Of a DNA stretch of 64,000 nt, positions 30,836-41,714 are shown in pieces; within the stretch, counting starts at the first letter, position 1, and each line of letters opens with the position of its first letter. The position numbers were made by a program, and so were the translations under genes. Origin of the DNA: Sphingomonas sp. PAMC26645 (GTDB lineage Bacteria; Pseudomonadota; Alphaproteobacteria; Sphingomonadales; Sphingomonadaceae); contig NZ_CP039249.1 in NCBI RefSeq assembly GCF_004795835.1, positions 372,001-436,000 of the forward strand, written 5' to 3'. Under the pieces are notes generated by a model. The model was not told where the DNA came from. It saw only the letters and a program-made list of their open reading frames with translations, and made no database searches.

Positions 30836-31195
30836 TTGAATCACGTATTAATTATTGAAGACGAGCCAATGATCGCGCTCGCTATTCAAATGGCATTGGA
30901 AGATGAGGGCGTCACAAGCTTCGACGTTGCGGCAACCGAGCAGGATGCCGTTGCGCTGGCAGACGAGCATCTGCCCACCTTTATCACTTCGGACGTTGCT
31001 CTCTTGGAAGGCACTGGCCCGAAGGCGGTCGCCACCATTCTCGGTAGGCACGGCAGCATTCCCGTACTGTTTCTGACAGGCCACCCGGAGGATTGCGTAC
31101 CGGTCATCGCACCGGCTGTCGTGCTGACCAAGCCGTTTAATTCTCGCCAAGTGGCAATGACCTACCGTGCGTTAACGAACGATAAGCCGGCCTAG
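30836..31195 (+). CDS. Stand-alone response-regulator receiver domain
   Basis: The 119-residue product is one receiver domain: VLIIEDEPMIALAIQ (acidic pocket), SDVALLEG (phosphate-accepting Asp), LFLTGHPED (Thr) and VLTKPFN (Lys). There is no output domain. The start is TTG at 30836, supported by a strong TGGAGGAG site ten bases upstream. It converges with the hybrid kinase at 31327, a possible partner in a phosphorelay. Confidence 0.9.
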   Translation: MNHVLIIEDEPMIALAIQMALEDEGVTSFDVAATEQDAVALADEHLPTFITSDVALLEGTGPKAVATILGRHGSIPVLFLTGHPEDCVPVIAPAVVLTKPFNSRQVAMTYRALTNDKPA

Positions 31196-31326
31196 CCACG
31201 CCGTTCTGTTGGGAACGAACAGCGTGGGACTTGAGTGTTCACGACGTACGTTCCGATTATGCCAGTAGATTGACGGGCAGATCGAGGGTCGCGACGTGCC
31301 GCTGCGTTATTCAAGGCCACCTTGGC

Positions 31327-34300
31327 CTAATTTGTGATCCGTTTGCGTTCCAATGCTTGGTTTAGGGTCTGTGCCAGCTCCGCGATCGAATATGGCTTAC
31401 GAAGCAGTTCGTATCCCTTGGTACCCTCCTGTGCGAGAACGTGGCTGTACCCACTGGTCAGGACGACAGGTAGCTTGGGGTATAGCCGCCCGATCTCAGC
31501 TGCCAGTTCGATACCTGAGCGGCCCGGCATGACGACATCGGTGAAGACGATGTCGAACCGGTCGGCGCCACGCTCCAGCTCGGCGAGAGCCGCATCGGCA
31601 TTGATCGCCAGACGCGAGTCATGGCCGAGTTCAGCCAACGCCTGGGTGGCAAACTCGCCTACCTCGCTGTTGTCCTCGACAACGAGAATGCAGCCAGCGG
31701 TCATCTCCGAGATTTCACCGCTCTGACCAACGACCTGAGACTCCTGCTCCGTCGTTAGGGGCAGGTAGAGAGTGAACGTAGTGCCCTTTCCGGGTTCACT
31801 GTCGACGGTGATCTCACCGGATGACTGCTTGGCGAACCCGAACACCTGACTGAGCCCCAAGCCGGTGCCGTGGCCAACGCCCTTGGTGGTGAAGAACGGC
31901 TCGAAAATATGCTCGATGTCGGCTGCCGAGATGCCTGCGCCGGTGTCGTTAATCGAGATCGCGACATAATCACCGAGGACTTGCGGGTGGTTTCGCACGG
32001 ACGGAAGTTTATCGATGGTACGAACAGCAATGGTGAGGCTTCCCTCACCGTCCATCGCATCGCGGGCGTTAACCGCCATGTTGACGATGGCGGTGTCGAA
32101 TTGGCTGGGATCGGCCAGAACCATCGCTCGATCTTCGGGAAGGTCGTAAGCTATCGCAATCCGCGATCCGACGAGCGTTCGCAGCATGTCGCGGAGCGAA
32201 GCGACGTTGGCAGCCGCGTCGAACACCTGTGGCTTCAATGTCTGACGACGCGCGAACATCAAAAGCTGGCTCGTAAGCTTGGTCGCGCGCTCGGCCGTGT
32301 CGGCGATCGCATCGACGTAGCGCACCCGGCGTTCTTCGCTGACGCTCGGACGCCGTAGGAGGTCCACCGAGCCGCGGATGACAGTCAGCAGGTTATTGAA
32401 GTCGTGCGCGACGCTGCCGGTGAGCTGCCCAACTGCCTCGACCTTCTGCGCCTGCCGCAAGGCATCTTCGGTCTGTCGAAGGGTTGTCTCCGCCTCCACT
32501 GCCGCGGTCACATCGCGGCCAATACAGAAGACCTCGTGCTCGCTCGGCGCCGCTACCCAGGATATCGAGCGGTAACTGCCATCCTTGTGACGGACGCGAA
32601 CGATAACGCCGGGCAGGCTGTTAGTTTGCGCCATCTCAAGCGCCTCCTGAGAGGCGGGGACCTCTTCAGGATGGGCCAGCTCAATGGCGGACATGCCGAT
32701 CAGCTCACGCTGCTGATAGCCGAGCACCGTCGTCCACGCTGGATTAACGCGGCGATATCGCCCATCGGCGTCGATGAGCACCAGCAGGTCGGGCGAGGCA
32801 TTCCAAAGGCGTTCGACCTCTGCCTCGCTCGCCTCCACCTGTCCGGCGAGATCGGTGGCATGATGCCGCAGTTCTCGCTCCACCCCCATTCGCTCGCTCT
32901 GATCGAGCATGGCCCCGATCATTCGGATCGGGCGACCGGTCTCGTCCCGAATGACGAAGCCTCGATCGCGGATGTCCGCATAGCTGCCGTCGCCACGCCG
33001 AAAACGATAGTCGTCGGTCCAATCCGTTCCGTCATGATCGATCACGGCGTGGATGCTGGCGTCGATGCGAGCGCGGTCGTCCGGGTGGATATGGTCGATC
33101 CACCAGGCTCCCGTCGGATCGACTGCTGCAAGCTGATGGCCATGGGCACGCTCGATCGCCTCGTTCCAGGTGACGTGGTCGCGGACTAGGTCCCAGTCCC
33201 AGATCGCATCGTTCGTAGCGCGGTTCGCGAAGCGCAGCCGTTGTTCGGTCTCACGCAGCTTTGCCTCAGCCGATCGTGCTGCGGTAACATCCTGAACGGT
33301 GCCGAGAAGGCGGACAGCCTTGCCGTCCTCAAAAAACGCCTGACCGCGCGCGGCGACGTAGCGCAGCTTGTCGTCCTCGATCCCGATGGTTCGATAGTCG
33401 ATCTCGAAGACGCCGTTGCCGCTCGGGTCTAACGAGCGCGCCACGGCCGCATCGGCAGACGCGCGATCATCAGGATGTACCCCACGTATGAATGCCTCCG
33501 CATAGGTAATAGGCGTTCCTGGTGACAAGCCGAACAGGGCTCGGCATCTGTCGTCCCAGCTCAGTTCGTCAGTCGTCAAATCATAGTCGAACGTACCTAA
33601 TCGGGCGGCAGCGGTGATGCGTTCGGCCGTAGCACGCGCCGCTTCCAGCGCAGTACGTGTCGCATGTTCCGCAGTCACGTCGCGGACGGCCTTGACGAAG
33701 CCTGGCTGTTGAGTGCCCTTTAATGGCGTCATCGCGCCATGACCAAAGAAGCGGCTACCATCCTTACGCAGGTGCCACCGTTCGTCTGATGCTCGGCCTT
33801 TGGCCCGAGCCGTAGAAAACTCCCTTTTAGGAAAACCAGCCTCACGATCTTCCGGTGTGAAGAAACGTTCGGCACTATGCCCGAGCATTTCTACCTCGGT
33901 CCATCCAAACACGCTTTCGGCGCCCTTGCTCCAGCTCGTGACGATGCCGTTAGCATCCATAGCGATGATGGCGTTGTCGATCGCGGAGTCGACGATCGCA
34001 TGGTAGCGATCCTCGACATCACGGAAACGCGAGTGCGCTTCACCAAGTGCCAGCGCGTGGTCGCGCTCCTTGATAGCGTCACTGGTCTCGATCAGGTCGA
34101 CCACCTGCTCGGCTAGAAGCGATAAGGCTTCTGTCTGCATGGGGTCGAGGCCGTCCGGGCGAGCGATAGTATCGATGGCGCACAGACTGCCAAGGGCATA
34201 CCCCGCACGCGTGACCAGCGGCGCTCCGGCATAGAAGCGAATGCCCGGTTCATCCGTGACCAGTGACATGCCCGCGGTACGGGAGTCCTTGGACAAGTCC

Positions 34301-34578
34301 TCGATTTGGAAGACGTCGCGCTGTTGGATGGCGAGGGCGCAGACGGAAGTATCCAGCGACGTCTGATCGACCTCAACGCCAGCCTTGGCCTTAAACCACT
34401 GCCGGTCAGCGTCGATCAGGCTCACCAGCGCGATCGGGACCCGGCAAATGCTTTGCACCAGTGCAACGATCCGATCGAAGCGCGGATCCGCAGACGTATC
34501 GAGAATATCGTAACGCTTGAGAGCGGCCAGTCGGTCTCTATCTTCGGCTCGCTCGTGGCTTTGATCGTCGTTCGACAT
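31327..34578 (-). CDS. Hybrid sensor histidine kinase (GAF, PAS repeats, HisKA, HATPase, receiver)
   Basis: The 1083-residue soluble protein has, in order, a GAF domain (about 20-170) and four PAS domains (about 190-700, among them [18 protein letters not shown]). A HisKA phosphorylation site ([18 protein letters not shown]) and a HATPase domain ([10 protein letters not shown], then [17 protein letters not shown]) follow, with a C-terminal receiver ([15 protein letters not shown]). No membrane helix is seen, so it senses cytoplasmic signals. The HDFNNLL form of the H-box is typical of the hybrid class. The start is preceded by no clear ribosome site. It shares a domain plan with the kinase at 38013. 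Confidence 0.92.
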   Translation of the reverse strand: MSNDDQSHERAEDRDRLAALKRYDILDTSADPRFDRIVALVQSICRVPIALVSLIDADRQWFKAKAGVEVDQTSLDTSVCALAIQQRDVFQIEDLSKDSRTAGMSLVTDEPGIRFYAGAPLVTRAGYALGSLCAIDTIARPDGLDPMQTEALSLLAEQVVDLIETSDAIKERDHALALGEAHSRFRDVEDRYHAIVDSAIDNAIIAMDANGIVTSWSKGAESVFGWTEVEMLGHSAERFFTPEDREAGFPKREFSTARAKGRASDERWHLRKDGSRFFGHGAMTPLKGTQQPGFVKAVRDVTAEHATRTALEAARATAERITAAARLGTFDYDLTTDELSWDDRCRALFGLSPGTPITYAEAFIRGVHPDDRASADAAVARSLDPSGNGVFEIDYRTIGIEDDKLRYVAARGQAFFEDGKAVRLLGTVQDVTAARSAEAKLRETEQRLRFANRATNDAIWDWDLVRDHVTWNEAIERAHGHQLAAVDPTGAWWIDHIHPDDRARIDASIHAVIDHDGTDWTDDYRFRRGDGSYADIRDRGFVIRDETGRPIRMIGAMLDQSERMGVERELRHHATDLAGQVEASEAEVERLWNASPDLLVLIDADGRYRRVNPAWTTVLGYQQRELIGMSAIELAHPEEVPASQEALEMAQTNSLPGVIVRVRHKDGSYRSISWVAAPSEHEVFCIGRDVTAAVEAETTLRQTEDALRQAQKVEAVGQLTGSVAHDFNNLLTVIRGSVDLLRRPSVSEERRVRYVDAIADTAERATKLTSQLLMFARRQTLKPQVFDAAANVASLRDMLRTLVGSRIAIAYDLPEDRAMVLADPSQFDTAIVNMAVNARDAMDGEGSLTIAVRTIDKLPSVRNHPQVLGDYVAISINDTGAGISAADIEHIFEPFFTTKGVGHGTGLGLSQVFGFAKQSSGEITVDSEPGKGTTFTLYLPLTTEQESQVVGQSGEISEMTAGCILVVEDNSEVGEFATQALAELGHDSRLAINADAALAELERGADRFDIVFTDVVMPGRSGIELAAEIGRLYPKLPVVLTSGYSHVLAQEGTKGYELLRKPYSIAELAQTLNQALERKRITN

Positions 34579-34852
34579 GGTGTCTTCAGGCTAAACGGAG
34601 GGTGTAGCCACGACGGTGGCGTCCCCCCTGATCGCCCTCCTATGGCCCATATAGCATCGTCGCTGAGGCTACGTCATCTTCAACCGCAGTATCGTGCGAC
34701 ACGTTGTTTCGCGTGTCGTGTGTGCACTTTCTGGGCGGATGGAAGCCAAGGTAACGATGGACCGACTGTCCAGCGTCGCCACAGCCACACCATGTGTCAA
34801 ACCCCTCCATGGCGCGTAGAATCCGATGGTTGACCCTTACACCGATCAGGCC

Positions 34853-34883
34853 TTGACCCTGACATGATGTCAGACCCTACATG
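34853..34883 (+). promoter_or_regulatory. CueR-type promoter of copA
   Basis: TTGACC (34853-34858), a 19-base spacer containing the dyad CTGACATGATGTCAG, and TACATG (34878-34883). The 19-base spacer with central dyad is the MerR-family arrangement; the regulator encoded after copA is its likely activator. Upstream, 34579-34852 is gene-free apart from a short CGACACG/CGTGTCG inverted repeat near 34694-34720. Confidence 0.85.
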
Positions 34884-34909
34884 CTTTCGGGTCGAAGGAG
34901 TCTTACGCC

Positions 34910-37411
34910 ATGACCGACCCTCATTCTCATGATCCTCAAGCCAAGCGCTGCGGCTGCTTGGAAAAGCGCGAAGCCGAGCCTGCGTCGGTAGTGCCGGCCG
35001 TCGCGCTTGCGTCCTGCTGCTCGGGTGAACCGGCGAGCGGGGCTCCCGCGACAGTCGATCAAGCTCATAGCAAAGCCAAGCCTGGTGGCTGCTGCTCTGG
35101 CGACCAAGCCGCCAAGGGCACGACGATGGTCACGGACCCGGAGTGCGGGATGACCGTCGATCCGGCGAAAACGGCGCATCATGCCGAGCACGCCGGCCAA
35201 ACCTATCATTTTTGCAGCGCCGGTTGCCGGACCAAGTTCGTTGCCAACCCTGACGTCTATCTCGGCGACAAGCCGAAGCCTGAGCCTAAGGCAACGCCAG
35301 GGGCGATCTGGACGTGCCCGATGCACCCGCAAATTCGTCAGGAGGGACCAGGGACGTGCCCAATATGCGGCATGGCGCTCGAACCGGAAGAGCCGTCGCT
35401 CGACGATGGGCCTAACCCTGAACTGGTGGATTTCACGCGCCGGCTATGGGTGGCGGGCGTACTCGCCGTGCCGCTGTTGGCGATCTCGATGGTCGCCGAA
35501 ATGCTCGGCGTCCATGTTGTGAGCTCTACCGCTTCGCCTTGGATACAGCTCGCACTCACCGCACCGATCGTGTTGTGGGCGGGCTTGCCCTTTTTTCAGC
35601 GGGGGTGGATCTCGCTTCGCACTCGCCATCTCAATATGTTCACGCTGATCTCGATCGGGGTCGGTGCTGCCTTCCTTTACAGCTTAGTCGCGACGGTTGC
35701 GCCGGGCATTTTTCCCCCGACGTTCCGAATGCACGGGGGCGTAGTCCCGGTTTACTACGAGGCCGCTGGCGTCGTGGTGGCGCTGGTGCTGCTCGGACAG
35801 GTTCTGGAACTGCGCGCGAGGGCGGCAACGGGACGCGCGATACGTGCCCTCATGGATCTTGCCCCCAAGACTGCGCGTCGGGTGCGATCGGACGGCTCAG
35901 AGGAGGAAGTCAGCCTTGCTGATGTGGCAACCGGTGATCGGCTGCGGGTTCGCCCCGGGGATGCGATCCCCGTTGACGGCGTGGTGATCGAGGGTCGCTC
36001 CTCGGTAGATGAATCCATGCTCACCGGCGAACCCGCACCAGTCCTCAAGGAAGTCGAGGCGGCCGTCTCCGGGGGCACGGTCAACGGCACAGGAAGCCTG
36101 GTCGTGGAAGCCCGCGCGGTCGGCTGTGATACGATGCTCGCCCGCATCGTCCGCATGGTCGCCGATGCGCAGCGTAGCCGTGCTCCAATCCAGGCAGTCG
36201 CCGATCGGGTATCGAGTTGGTTCGTGCCCCTGGTCGTTCTCGTTTCTATCGCGACCTTCGTGGTGTGGTCGTTGGTCGGGCCGGAGCCGCGGATGGGTCA
36301 TGCGTTGCTCAACGCCATTGCGGTGCTGGTCATCGCCTGTCCCTGCGCGCTCGGTCTCGCTACTCCCATGTCGATCATGGTCGGGACGGGCCGCGGGGCT
36401 CAGGCTGGCGTTCTGGTCAAGAATGCCGAAGTGCTACAGGGCCTCGAAAAGGTCGATACGCTCGTTATCGATAAGACGGGCACGCTTACAGAAGGCAAAC
36501 CGTCGCTGATCGCGGTCGAGACGGTCGGTGCCGTCAAGGAAGACGACCTGCTTGCCCTCGCTGCTGCGGTTGAAGGGCAATCCGAGCACCCTCTCGCCCA
36601 CGCGATCGTCGTCGCCGCTAAAGAACGTGAATTGCAGCTCGGGACGGTCGCCGATTTCGTCTCGCAAACTGGTCTGGGTGTCAGCGCCACGGTAGACGGT
36701 CGGTCGGTCGTGATCGGGAACGCCGCGCAAATGAACCGGGTCGGCGCTGATCCTAAGCCGCTCGATGAAGCCGCCAATCGTCATCGCGGCGACGGTGCAG
36801 GCGTCATTCTAGTGGCGATCGATGGCGCTCTTGCCGGCCTGCTCGCGGTCGCCGATCCGGTTCGCGCCAATGCCAATGAGGCAATCGCCGCGCTTCGCCA
36901 ACAAGGGCTCCGCGTCATCATGCTGACTGGTGACAACCAAACGACCGCCGATGCGGTCGCGCGCGCGGTTGGCGGGCTCGACGACGTGCGCGCCGGTCTG
37001 CTCCCTGAAGATAAGGCGCGTATCATCGGCGAGTTGAAAGCGTCCGGTGCCAAGGTCGCGATGGCCGGTGATGGCATCAACGACGCTCCAGCGCTGGCAG
37101 CTGCGGACGTAGGCCTGGCGATGGGCACGGGAACGGACGTGGCGATCGAAAGCGCCGGGATGACGCTCACGCGCGGCGATCTTTCGGCGATCGTGCGAGC
37201 GCGCAAGCTCGCGCAGGCGACGATGCGGAATATCCGGCAGAATCTGTTCTTCTCCTTCCTGTTCAACGGTATCGGCGTGCCGGTCGCGGCCGGAGTGCTC
37301 TACCCCGTGGCGGGCATTCTGCTCTCGCCAATGCTGGCCGGCGCAGCGATGGCGCTCTCGTCCTTTACCGTGGTCCTCAACGCGCTGCGGCTGAACACGG
37401 TGAAGTTATGA
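34910..37411 (+). CDS. copA: Copper-exporting P1B-type ATPase
   Basis: The 833-residue protein begins with a Cys/His-rich tail ([22 protein letters not shown]), then a YHS domain ([20 protein letters not shown]) and a heavy-metal-binding domain ([20 protein letters not shown]). The ATPase core has the copper CPC motif ([15 protein letters not shown]), [13 protein letters not shown], the SEHPLA motif, and [13 protein letters not shown] plus CPMHP at the N-terminus in place of the usual CXXC domains is the Gram-negative CopA-like variant that exports Cu+ to the periplasm. It has a good GAAGGAG ribosome site. Its stop overlaps cueR as ATGA. Confidence 0.95.
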   Translation: MTDPHSHDPQAKRCGCLEKREAEPASVVPAVALASCCSGEPASGAPATVDQAHSKAKPGGCCSGDQAAKGTTMVTDPECGMTVDPAKTAHHAEHAGQTYHFCSAGCRTKFVANPDVYLGDKPKPEPKATPGAIWTCPMHPQIRQEGPGTCPICGMALEPEEPSLDDGPNPELVDFTRRLWVAGVLAVPLLAISMVAEMLGVHVVSSTASPWIQLALTAPIVLWAGLPFFQRGWISLRTRHLNMFTLISIGVGAAFLYSLVATVAPGIFPPTFRMHGGVVPVYYEAAGVVVALVLLGQVLELRARAATGRAIRALMDLAPKTARRVRSDGSEEEVSLADVATGDRLRVRPGDAIPVDGVVIEGRSSVDESMLTGEPAPVLKEVEAAVSGGTVNGTGSLVVEARAVGCDTMLARIVRMVADAQRSRAPIQAVADRVSSWFVPLVVLVSIATFVVWSLVGPEPRMGHALLNAIAVLVIACPCALGLATPMSIMVGTGRGAQAGVLVKNAEVLQGLEKVDTLVIDKTGTLTEGKPSLIAVETVGAVKEDDLLALAAAVEGQSEHPLAHAIVVAAKERELQLGTVADFVSQTGLGVSATVDGRSVVIGNAAQMNRVGADPKPLDEAANRHRGDGAGVILVAIDGALAGLLAVADPVRANANEAIAALRQQGLRVIMLTGDNQTTADAVARAVGGLDDVRAGLLPEDKARIIGELKASGAKVAMAGDGINDAPALAAADVGLAMGTGTDVAIESAGMTLTRGDLSAIVRARKLAQATMRNIRQNLFFSFLFNGIGVPVAAGVLYPVAGILLSPMLAGAAMALSSFTVVLNALRLNTVKL

Positions 37412-37791
37412 ATATCGGAACGGCATCGGGTGCCAGCGGCATCTCGCAGCGGATGATCCGCCATTATGAGAAGATTGGCCTCGTGCCCGCGCCAGTTCGA
37501 CGCGGCACCTACCGGGACTATACCGATAGCGACGTTCATCGCCTTCGCTTCATCGCCAATGCACGCGACTTGGGCTTTCCGATCGAGGAAATCCGCACGC
37601 TGCTCGGGCTGTGGTCCGATCGGGGGCGATCGAGCGCAGAAGTGAAGGAGCTGGCTGAATCCCGCGCTGCCGAGCTGGGCCGTAAAGCCCGCGCCCTGGA
37701 AATTATGCAACGATCGCTGATTCATCTTGCCCAAGCGTGCCACGGTGATGATCGGCCGGATTGTCCGATTATCGATCGCTTGGCAGAATAG
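37408..37791 (+). CDS. cueR: CueR copper-responsive MerR regulator
   Basis: The 127-residue protein has the MerR helix-turn-helix ([20 protein letters not shown]) and a C-terminal metal loop [12 protein letters not shown]. Its two cysteines, separated by seven residues, are the CueR copper-site pattern. It is translationally coupled to copA by an ATGA overlap, so it is made with the pump it activates. Confidence 0.93.
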   Translation: MNIGTASGASGISQRMIRHYEKIGLVPAPVRRGTYRDYTDSDVHRLRFIANARDLGFPIEEIRTLLGLWSDRGRSSAEVKELAESRAAELGRKARALEIMQRSLIHLAQACHGDDRPDCPIIDRLAE

Positions 37792-38012
37792 GTGGCGGAA
37801 AACGCTGTCGCTTTCTCGGATGCTCGACAAACAGGTGTTTCGCGTCACCCGAGGCGGTCTGCCGATGCTATGCGTATATCTAGGTCCGTTCTATATACCG
37901 ACCCCAATCTGACGCGAGCGCAAAGGTACGTTGCGTATGTGGTCGGGAGCTGAGCCTACTCCGCTGCACATGCTGACGATTGCCAGTCTAGGGTATCTCA
38001 GATCTCATGGCT

Positions 38013-40892
38013 CTACTCGGCGGGGGTTCTCAGCATTTGAGCGACTTTGGTCGAGAGTGCTTCGAGAGTGAACGGCTTGGTGAGCAACTCCATGCCCGGC
38101 TCCATGTGGCCATTACCTACTGCAGCGTTTTCAACGAAGCCTGTGATGAACAGCACCTTCAGTCCGGGCCGCAAGGCACGCGCGGCGTCCGCAACTTGGC
38201 GCCCGTTCATGCCATTGGGCAAGCCAACATCCGTTATGAGGAGTTCAATCCTAGCACCGGACTGAAGTACTTTGATCCCCGCCGCACCGTCAGCGGCGCC
38301 AATGACAGTGTAGCCCAGATCATCAAGCACCTCGTCGATGAGGTGGCGGATGGTCGCCTCGTCATCCACAACGAGTATCGTCTGGGCATTGCCGTTCGCT
38401 GGAAGACCCGTTGCGCTCTCCTCGGGGCTGTCGACCGCCTCGCCATGATGACGCGGAAGATAGATACAAACGGTCGTGCCCCGCCCAACTTCAGAGTAGA
38501 TCCGAACCTGCCCGCCCGACTGCCGGGCAAATCCGTAGATCATCGATAGCCCCAGGCCCGTACCCTGCCCGATCGGCTTGGTCGTGTAGAACGGTTCGAA
38601 GGCCCGCTCGATCGCCGCAGGCGTCATGCCGGTTCCTGTGTCTGTGACACAGATCGAGATATACTGCCCTGGCGGCAGATCGCGCTCCCGTCCTATGCGA
38701 TCGTCGACCCACTTGTTCGCGGTCTCGATCGTAAGCTTCCCTCCTTCAGGCATCGCATCACGGCCGTTGATGCACAGGTTGAGCACGGCATTCTCGAGCT
38801 GCGGGGCGTCGATGTCCGCGGTCCACAAGCCGGCAGCGCCGACAATTTCGATACCGACGGTCGCGCCAACTGTCCGGTGCAACATCTCCTCCAAACCGAT
38901 TATGAGCCGGTTGACGTCGGTTGGTTTGGGATCAAGCGTCTGGCGTCGCGAAAACGCCAACAGCCGCTGCGTCAACGACGCAGCGCGTCGACCAGCGCCC
39001 TGCGCAGCGTTAATGAAACGATCGAGATCGTCCAGCCGCCCGCGCGCGACACGAAGCTGGAGCAGTTCCAGATTGCCCATCATGCCGGTGAGGAGATTGT
39101 TGAAGTCATGCGCCAGCCCGCCGGTCAGCTGACCGACCGCTTCCATCTTCTGCGCCTGACGTAGCTGCTCCTCAGTCTTGCGCAGCGCGTCCGCCTGATC
39201 TTTCTCAGCCGTGATATCGCGACCAGTCGCATAGGTCATGTCGACAGCCGGAACGGCAACCCAGGAGATCCACCGGGTCGAGCCATCTTTGTGGCGGTAG
39301 CGGTTGACGATGATCGGACGCCCCCCGTCTGCGGCGAGCTCGTAGGCGTCTGTCGTGGCGTCATGATCTTCGGGCACGACGAACTCGTTGACGTGATGCC
39401 CGACGAGTTCGCTCTGAGAATAACCCAGCATGGCCGTCCAGGCAGGGTTGAGGCGCCTGAATGTCCCGCCGAAATCAAGCACAACCATAAGATCTGGCGA
39501 AGTTTCCCAAATCCGGTCACGCTCGGCGGTTCGTTCAGCGACTTCGTCCTCGAGCGTCTCGTTGAGCCGCTGAAGTTCGAGTTCCGCGCGCTTGCGTTCA
39601 GTGATGTCGATTGACGATCCGATCAGGCCGTTCACGACGCCGTTCGCGTCTCGGAACGGGGACTTGGTCGAAAGCCATGTCGCACAGGCGCCGCCCGGAA
39701 GGCTGACCTCCTCTTCCACAACCTCCGTTGTCTGCTCGGTCATGACACGCTCGTCATTCGCCATGACGATATCGGCTTGGGCGGAATCATCGAGAAACTC
39801 CCGATCGGTTCGCCCGATGATCTCCCCAAGAGGCTTACCGACCAGGTCGGCGGTGCCGCGGTTGGCGGCCAACATCCGCCCCGCACGGTCCTTGGCATAA
39901 ACCACACCCGGTACCGCTTCCATCACGGCTGACAGGAGAGCATTCGCTTCACGCAGCGCATCTTCCGCTTCGCGGCGATCGCCGATGTCGATAACGGAAC
40001 CGATGTAACCCAGGAACTCACCCCAGGGCCCGAACCGCGGAGACGCGGCATCGATTGCCCAACGATACATGCCATCCGCACGACGCAGCCGATACTCGAG
40101 ACGGAACGGCTCCTGCCGGGCGTTCGCGTCGAGGAAGATATTGCCAGCTGGAGCCTTGTCGTCTGGATGGGTGACATCGAGCCAGCCGAGACCCGCCGCC
40201 TCTTCAGGCGTTTGCCCGGTGAAGTCGTACCATTGGCGGTTGAGGTACGTGCAATTTCCGTCCGGGTCCGTGACCCACATCATCACCGGGGCATGGTCGG
40301 CCATGTTTCGAAACCGCACTTCACTGTCGACGAGCTCGACGCGCGTGAGAGCGAGCGCCTCTTCGTTGACGCGAAAGGTCTGAACGCGTTGATCGCGTTC
40401 CCGCACCGTGCGGCGCAGGTCGAGTTGCGACATGACCTGCCGCGCCAACACGCGCAGCGTATCCTGCTGGAGCGCCGTGAATGGCCGCGGGCGGTAGTCC
40501 AGCACGCAGAGCGTACCGATTGGCAATCCGTCCTCGGTCTTTAACAGTGCGCCGGCGTAGGCGCGGATATGCGGATCACATGTCACCAGCGGATTGCATT
40601 CGAACCGGGTATCCAGCGTCAGGTTCGGTACGACTAGAAACTCTTCCTCAAGCAGCGCCTTGACGCAGAATGAACTTTCCAGTGGCGTCTCGCGTACGCC
40701 AAGACCAACCTCAGCCTTGAAGAATTGTCGGCCATCGCCGATCAGATTGACCACCGCGATGGGCGCGTCGCAGAGCCGCGCAGTCAGCGCCGCCAGTTCA
40801 TCAAAGGATTGCTCCCGCGGTGTGTCCATCACCTCGTAGCGCGCCAATGCCGCAAGCCGCTCTTGTTCGCGCGTAGCGACTGCCTCAACCAT
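38013..40892 (-). CDS. Second hybrid sensor histidine kinase (GAF, PAS, HisKA, HATPase, receiver)
   Basis: From the ATG at 40892 the product is about 959 residues: an N-terminal GAF domain (VNLIGDGRQFFKAEVGLGVR), three PAS domains, HisKA ([19 protein letters not shown]), HATPase and a C-terminal receiver (ARIELLITDVGLPNGMNG). The layout and some wording resemble the kinase at 31327. This start overlaps the ParD-like gene stop, which is strong evidence for coupling; an in-frame ATG at 40925 is a weaker alternative. The sensed signal is unknown. Confidence 0.9.
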   Translation of the reverse strand: MVEAVATREQERLAALARYEVMDTPREQSFDELAALTARLCDAPIAVVNLIGDGRQFFKAEVGLGVRETPLESSFCVKALLEEEFLVVPNLTLDTRFECNPLVTCDPHIRAYAGALLKTEDGLPIGTLCVLDYRPRPFTALQQDTLRVLARQVMSQLDLRRTVRERDQRVQTFRVNEEALALTRVELVDSEVRFRNMADHAPVMMWVTDPDGNCTYLNRQWYDFTGQTPEEAAGLGWLDVTHPDDKAPAGNIFLDANARQEPFRLEYRLRRADGMYRWAIDAASPRFGPWGEFLGYIGSVIDIGDRREAEDALREANALLSAVMEAVPGVVYAKDRAGRMLAANRGTADLVGKPLGEIIGRTDREFLDDSAQADIVMANDERVMTEQTTEVVEEEVSLPGGACATWLSTKSPFRDANGVVNGLIGSSIDITERKRAELELQRLNETLEDEVAERTAERDRIWETSPDLMVVLDFGGTFRRLNPAWTAMLGYSQSELVGHHVNEFVVPEDHDATTDAYELAADGGRPIIVNRYRHKDGSTRWISWVAVPAVDMTYATGRDITAEKDQADALRKTEEQLRQAQKMEAVGQLTGGLAHDFNNLLTGMMGNLELLQLRVARGRLDDLDRFINAAQGAGRRAASLTQRLLAFSRRQTLDPKPTDVNRLIIGLEEMLHRTVGATVGIEIVGAAGLWTADIDAPQLENAVLNLCINGRDAMPEGGKLTIETANKWVDDRIGRERDLPPGQYISICVTDTGTGMTPAAIERAFEPFYTTKPIGQGTGLGLSMIYGFARQSGGQVRIYSEVGRGTTVCIYLPRHHGEAVDSPEESATGLPANGNAQTILVVDDEATIRHLIDEVLDDLGYTVIGAADGAAGIKVLQSGARIELLITDVGLPNGMNGRQVADAARALRPGLKVLFITGFVENAAVGNGHMEPGMELLTKPFTLEALSTKVAQMLRTPAE

Positions 40893-41058
40893 TACGCTGC
40901 TGCCCGTGCAGCCGAGCTTCGTCACGGGCGATCATCAGACGGAGGGCAGAGCGCACGACTTCGCTGGAACTGCTGTACCGTCCCGTCGCAACCTGCGCCT
41001 GGATGTACGATTCGAGTTCCGTCGTAAGTGCGACGTTGCGGGTTGGGGTAGAGGACAT
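40885..41058 (-). CDS. ParD-like ribbon-helix-helix antitoxin
   Basis: The 57-residue product, TRNVALTTELESYIQAQVAT then GRYSSSSEVVRSALRLMIAR, matches the ParD family: a short ribbon, two helices, a conserved G-R-Y-S-S-S-S-E-V-V-R-x-A-L box. No ParE toxin gene follows. Instead the stop codon region overlaps the start of the hybrid kinase (ATG at 40892). The ATG at 41058 is the natural family start. Confidence 0.85.
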   Translation of the reverse strand: MSSTPTRNVALTTELESYIQAQVATGRYSSSSEVVRSALRLMIARDEARLHGQQRNG

Positions 41059-41288
41059 GCCGTTCTCTTCGTGACCAGAAGATAGCTGTCAACTTTTGAC
41101 AGCTCTTCAGATTGAACCACTTCCTACGGCTCTATCGATCATAGGCCATCGCTCCTAAGGGCATAACTGCCGAGATCAGCCCTATCGCCCGATCTTTGTT
41201 GTGTGTGCCGAACCGACACGGGCATCAGACTACCCTGGAAAATGAGCATCGTTCGGCTTCGAAATGGCCACCGGCTCGTTCTGCAACG

Positions 41289-41684
41289 ATGCGTCGAATA
41301 ATCTATACCAGCCGATCACTCATTGGGGGCGACCAAACCGCACTCGATGCCATCCTGGCGGAGTCGAGTACCTGGAATACAGAAGCCGGCGTCACGGGGA
41401 TGCTGTGGTCGAACGACGCCCATTTTGCGCAGGTTATCGAGGGCGAACATGACAAGGTGGGTGTCACGATGGACCGCATACGAGCGGATCCGAGGCACAC
41501 CGATATACAGATGGTCCTCGATCGCGATGTTATGTCTCGCCAGTTCGGGGACTGGGCGATGCGCCGTGCCGACGGCGGAGAAGTAAGCACGCCCGGCACC
41601 ACGTTTTTGTTAGGGTTCGCGCTGGGCGAGAGTAGCGTTTCGGCAAAGCGGCTGTACGAAATAATCATCGCGACTGAGATATAG
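41289..41684 (+). CDS. BLUF-domain blue-light sensor
   Basis: The 131-residue protein is one BLUF domain. Tyr in RRIIYTSRS, Asn in NTEAGVTGML, Gln in FAQVIEGE and Trp/Met in FGDWAM are the flavin-site residues and all are present. It binds FAD and signals blue light by hydrogen-bond rearrangement. There is no attached output domain, so it must act through a partner; the HWE kinase immediately downstream on the other strand is a candidate. The ATG at 41289 is chosen over an upstream one because it begins the fold. Confidence 0.9.
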   Translation: MRRIIYTSRSLIGGDQTALDAILAESSTWNTEAGVTGMLWSNDAHFAQVIEGEHDKVGVTMDRIRADPRHTDIQMVLDRDVMSRQFGDWAMRRADGGEVSTPGTTFLLGFALGESSVSAKRLYEIIIATEI

Positions 41685-41714
41685 AGCCTCGGCGCGGGCC
41701 TCCCCGTTTTGCCA

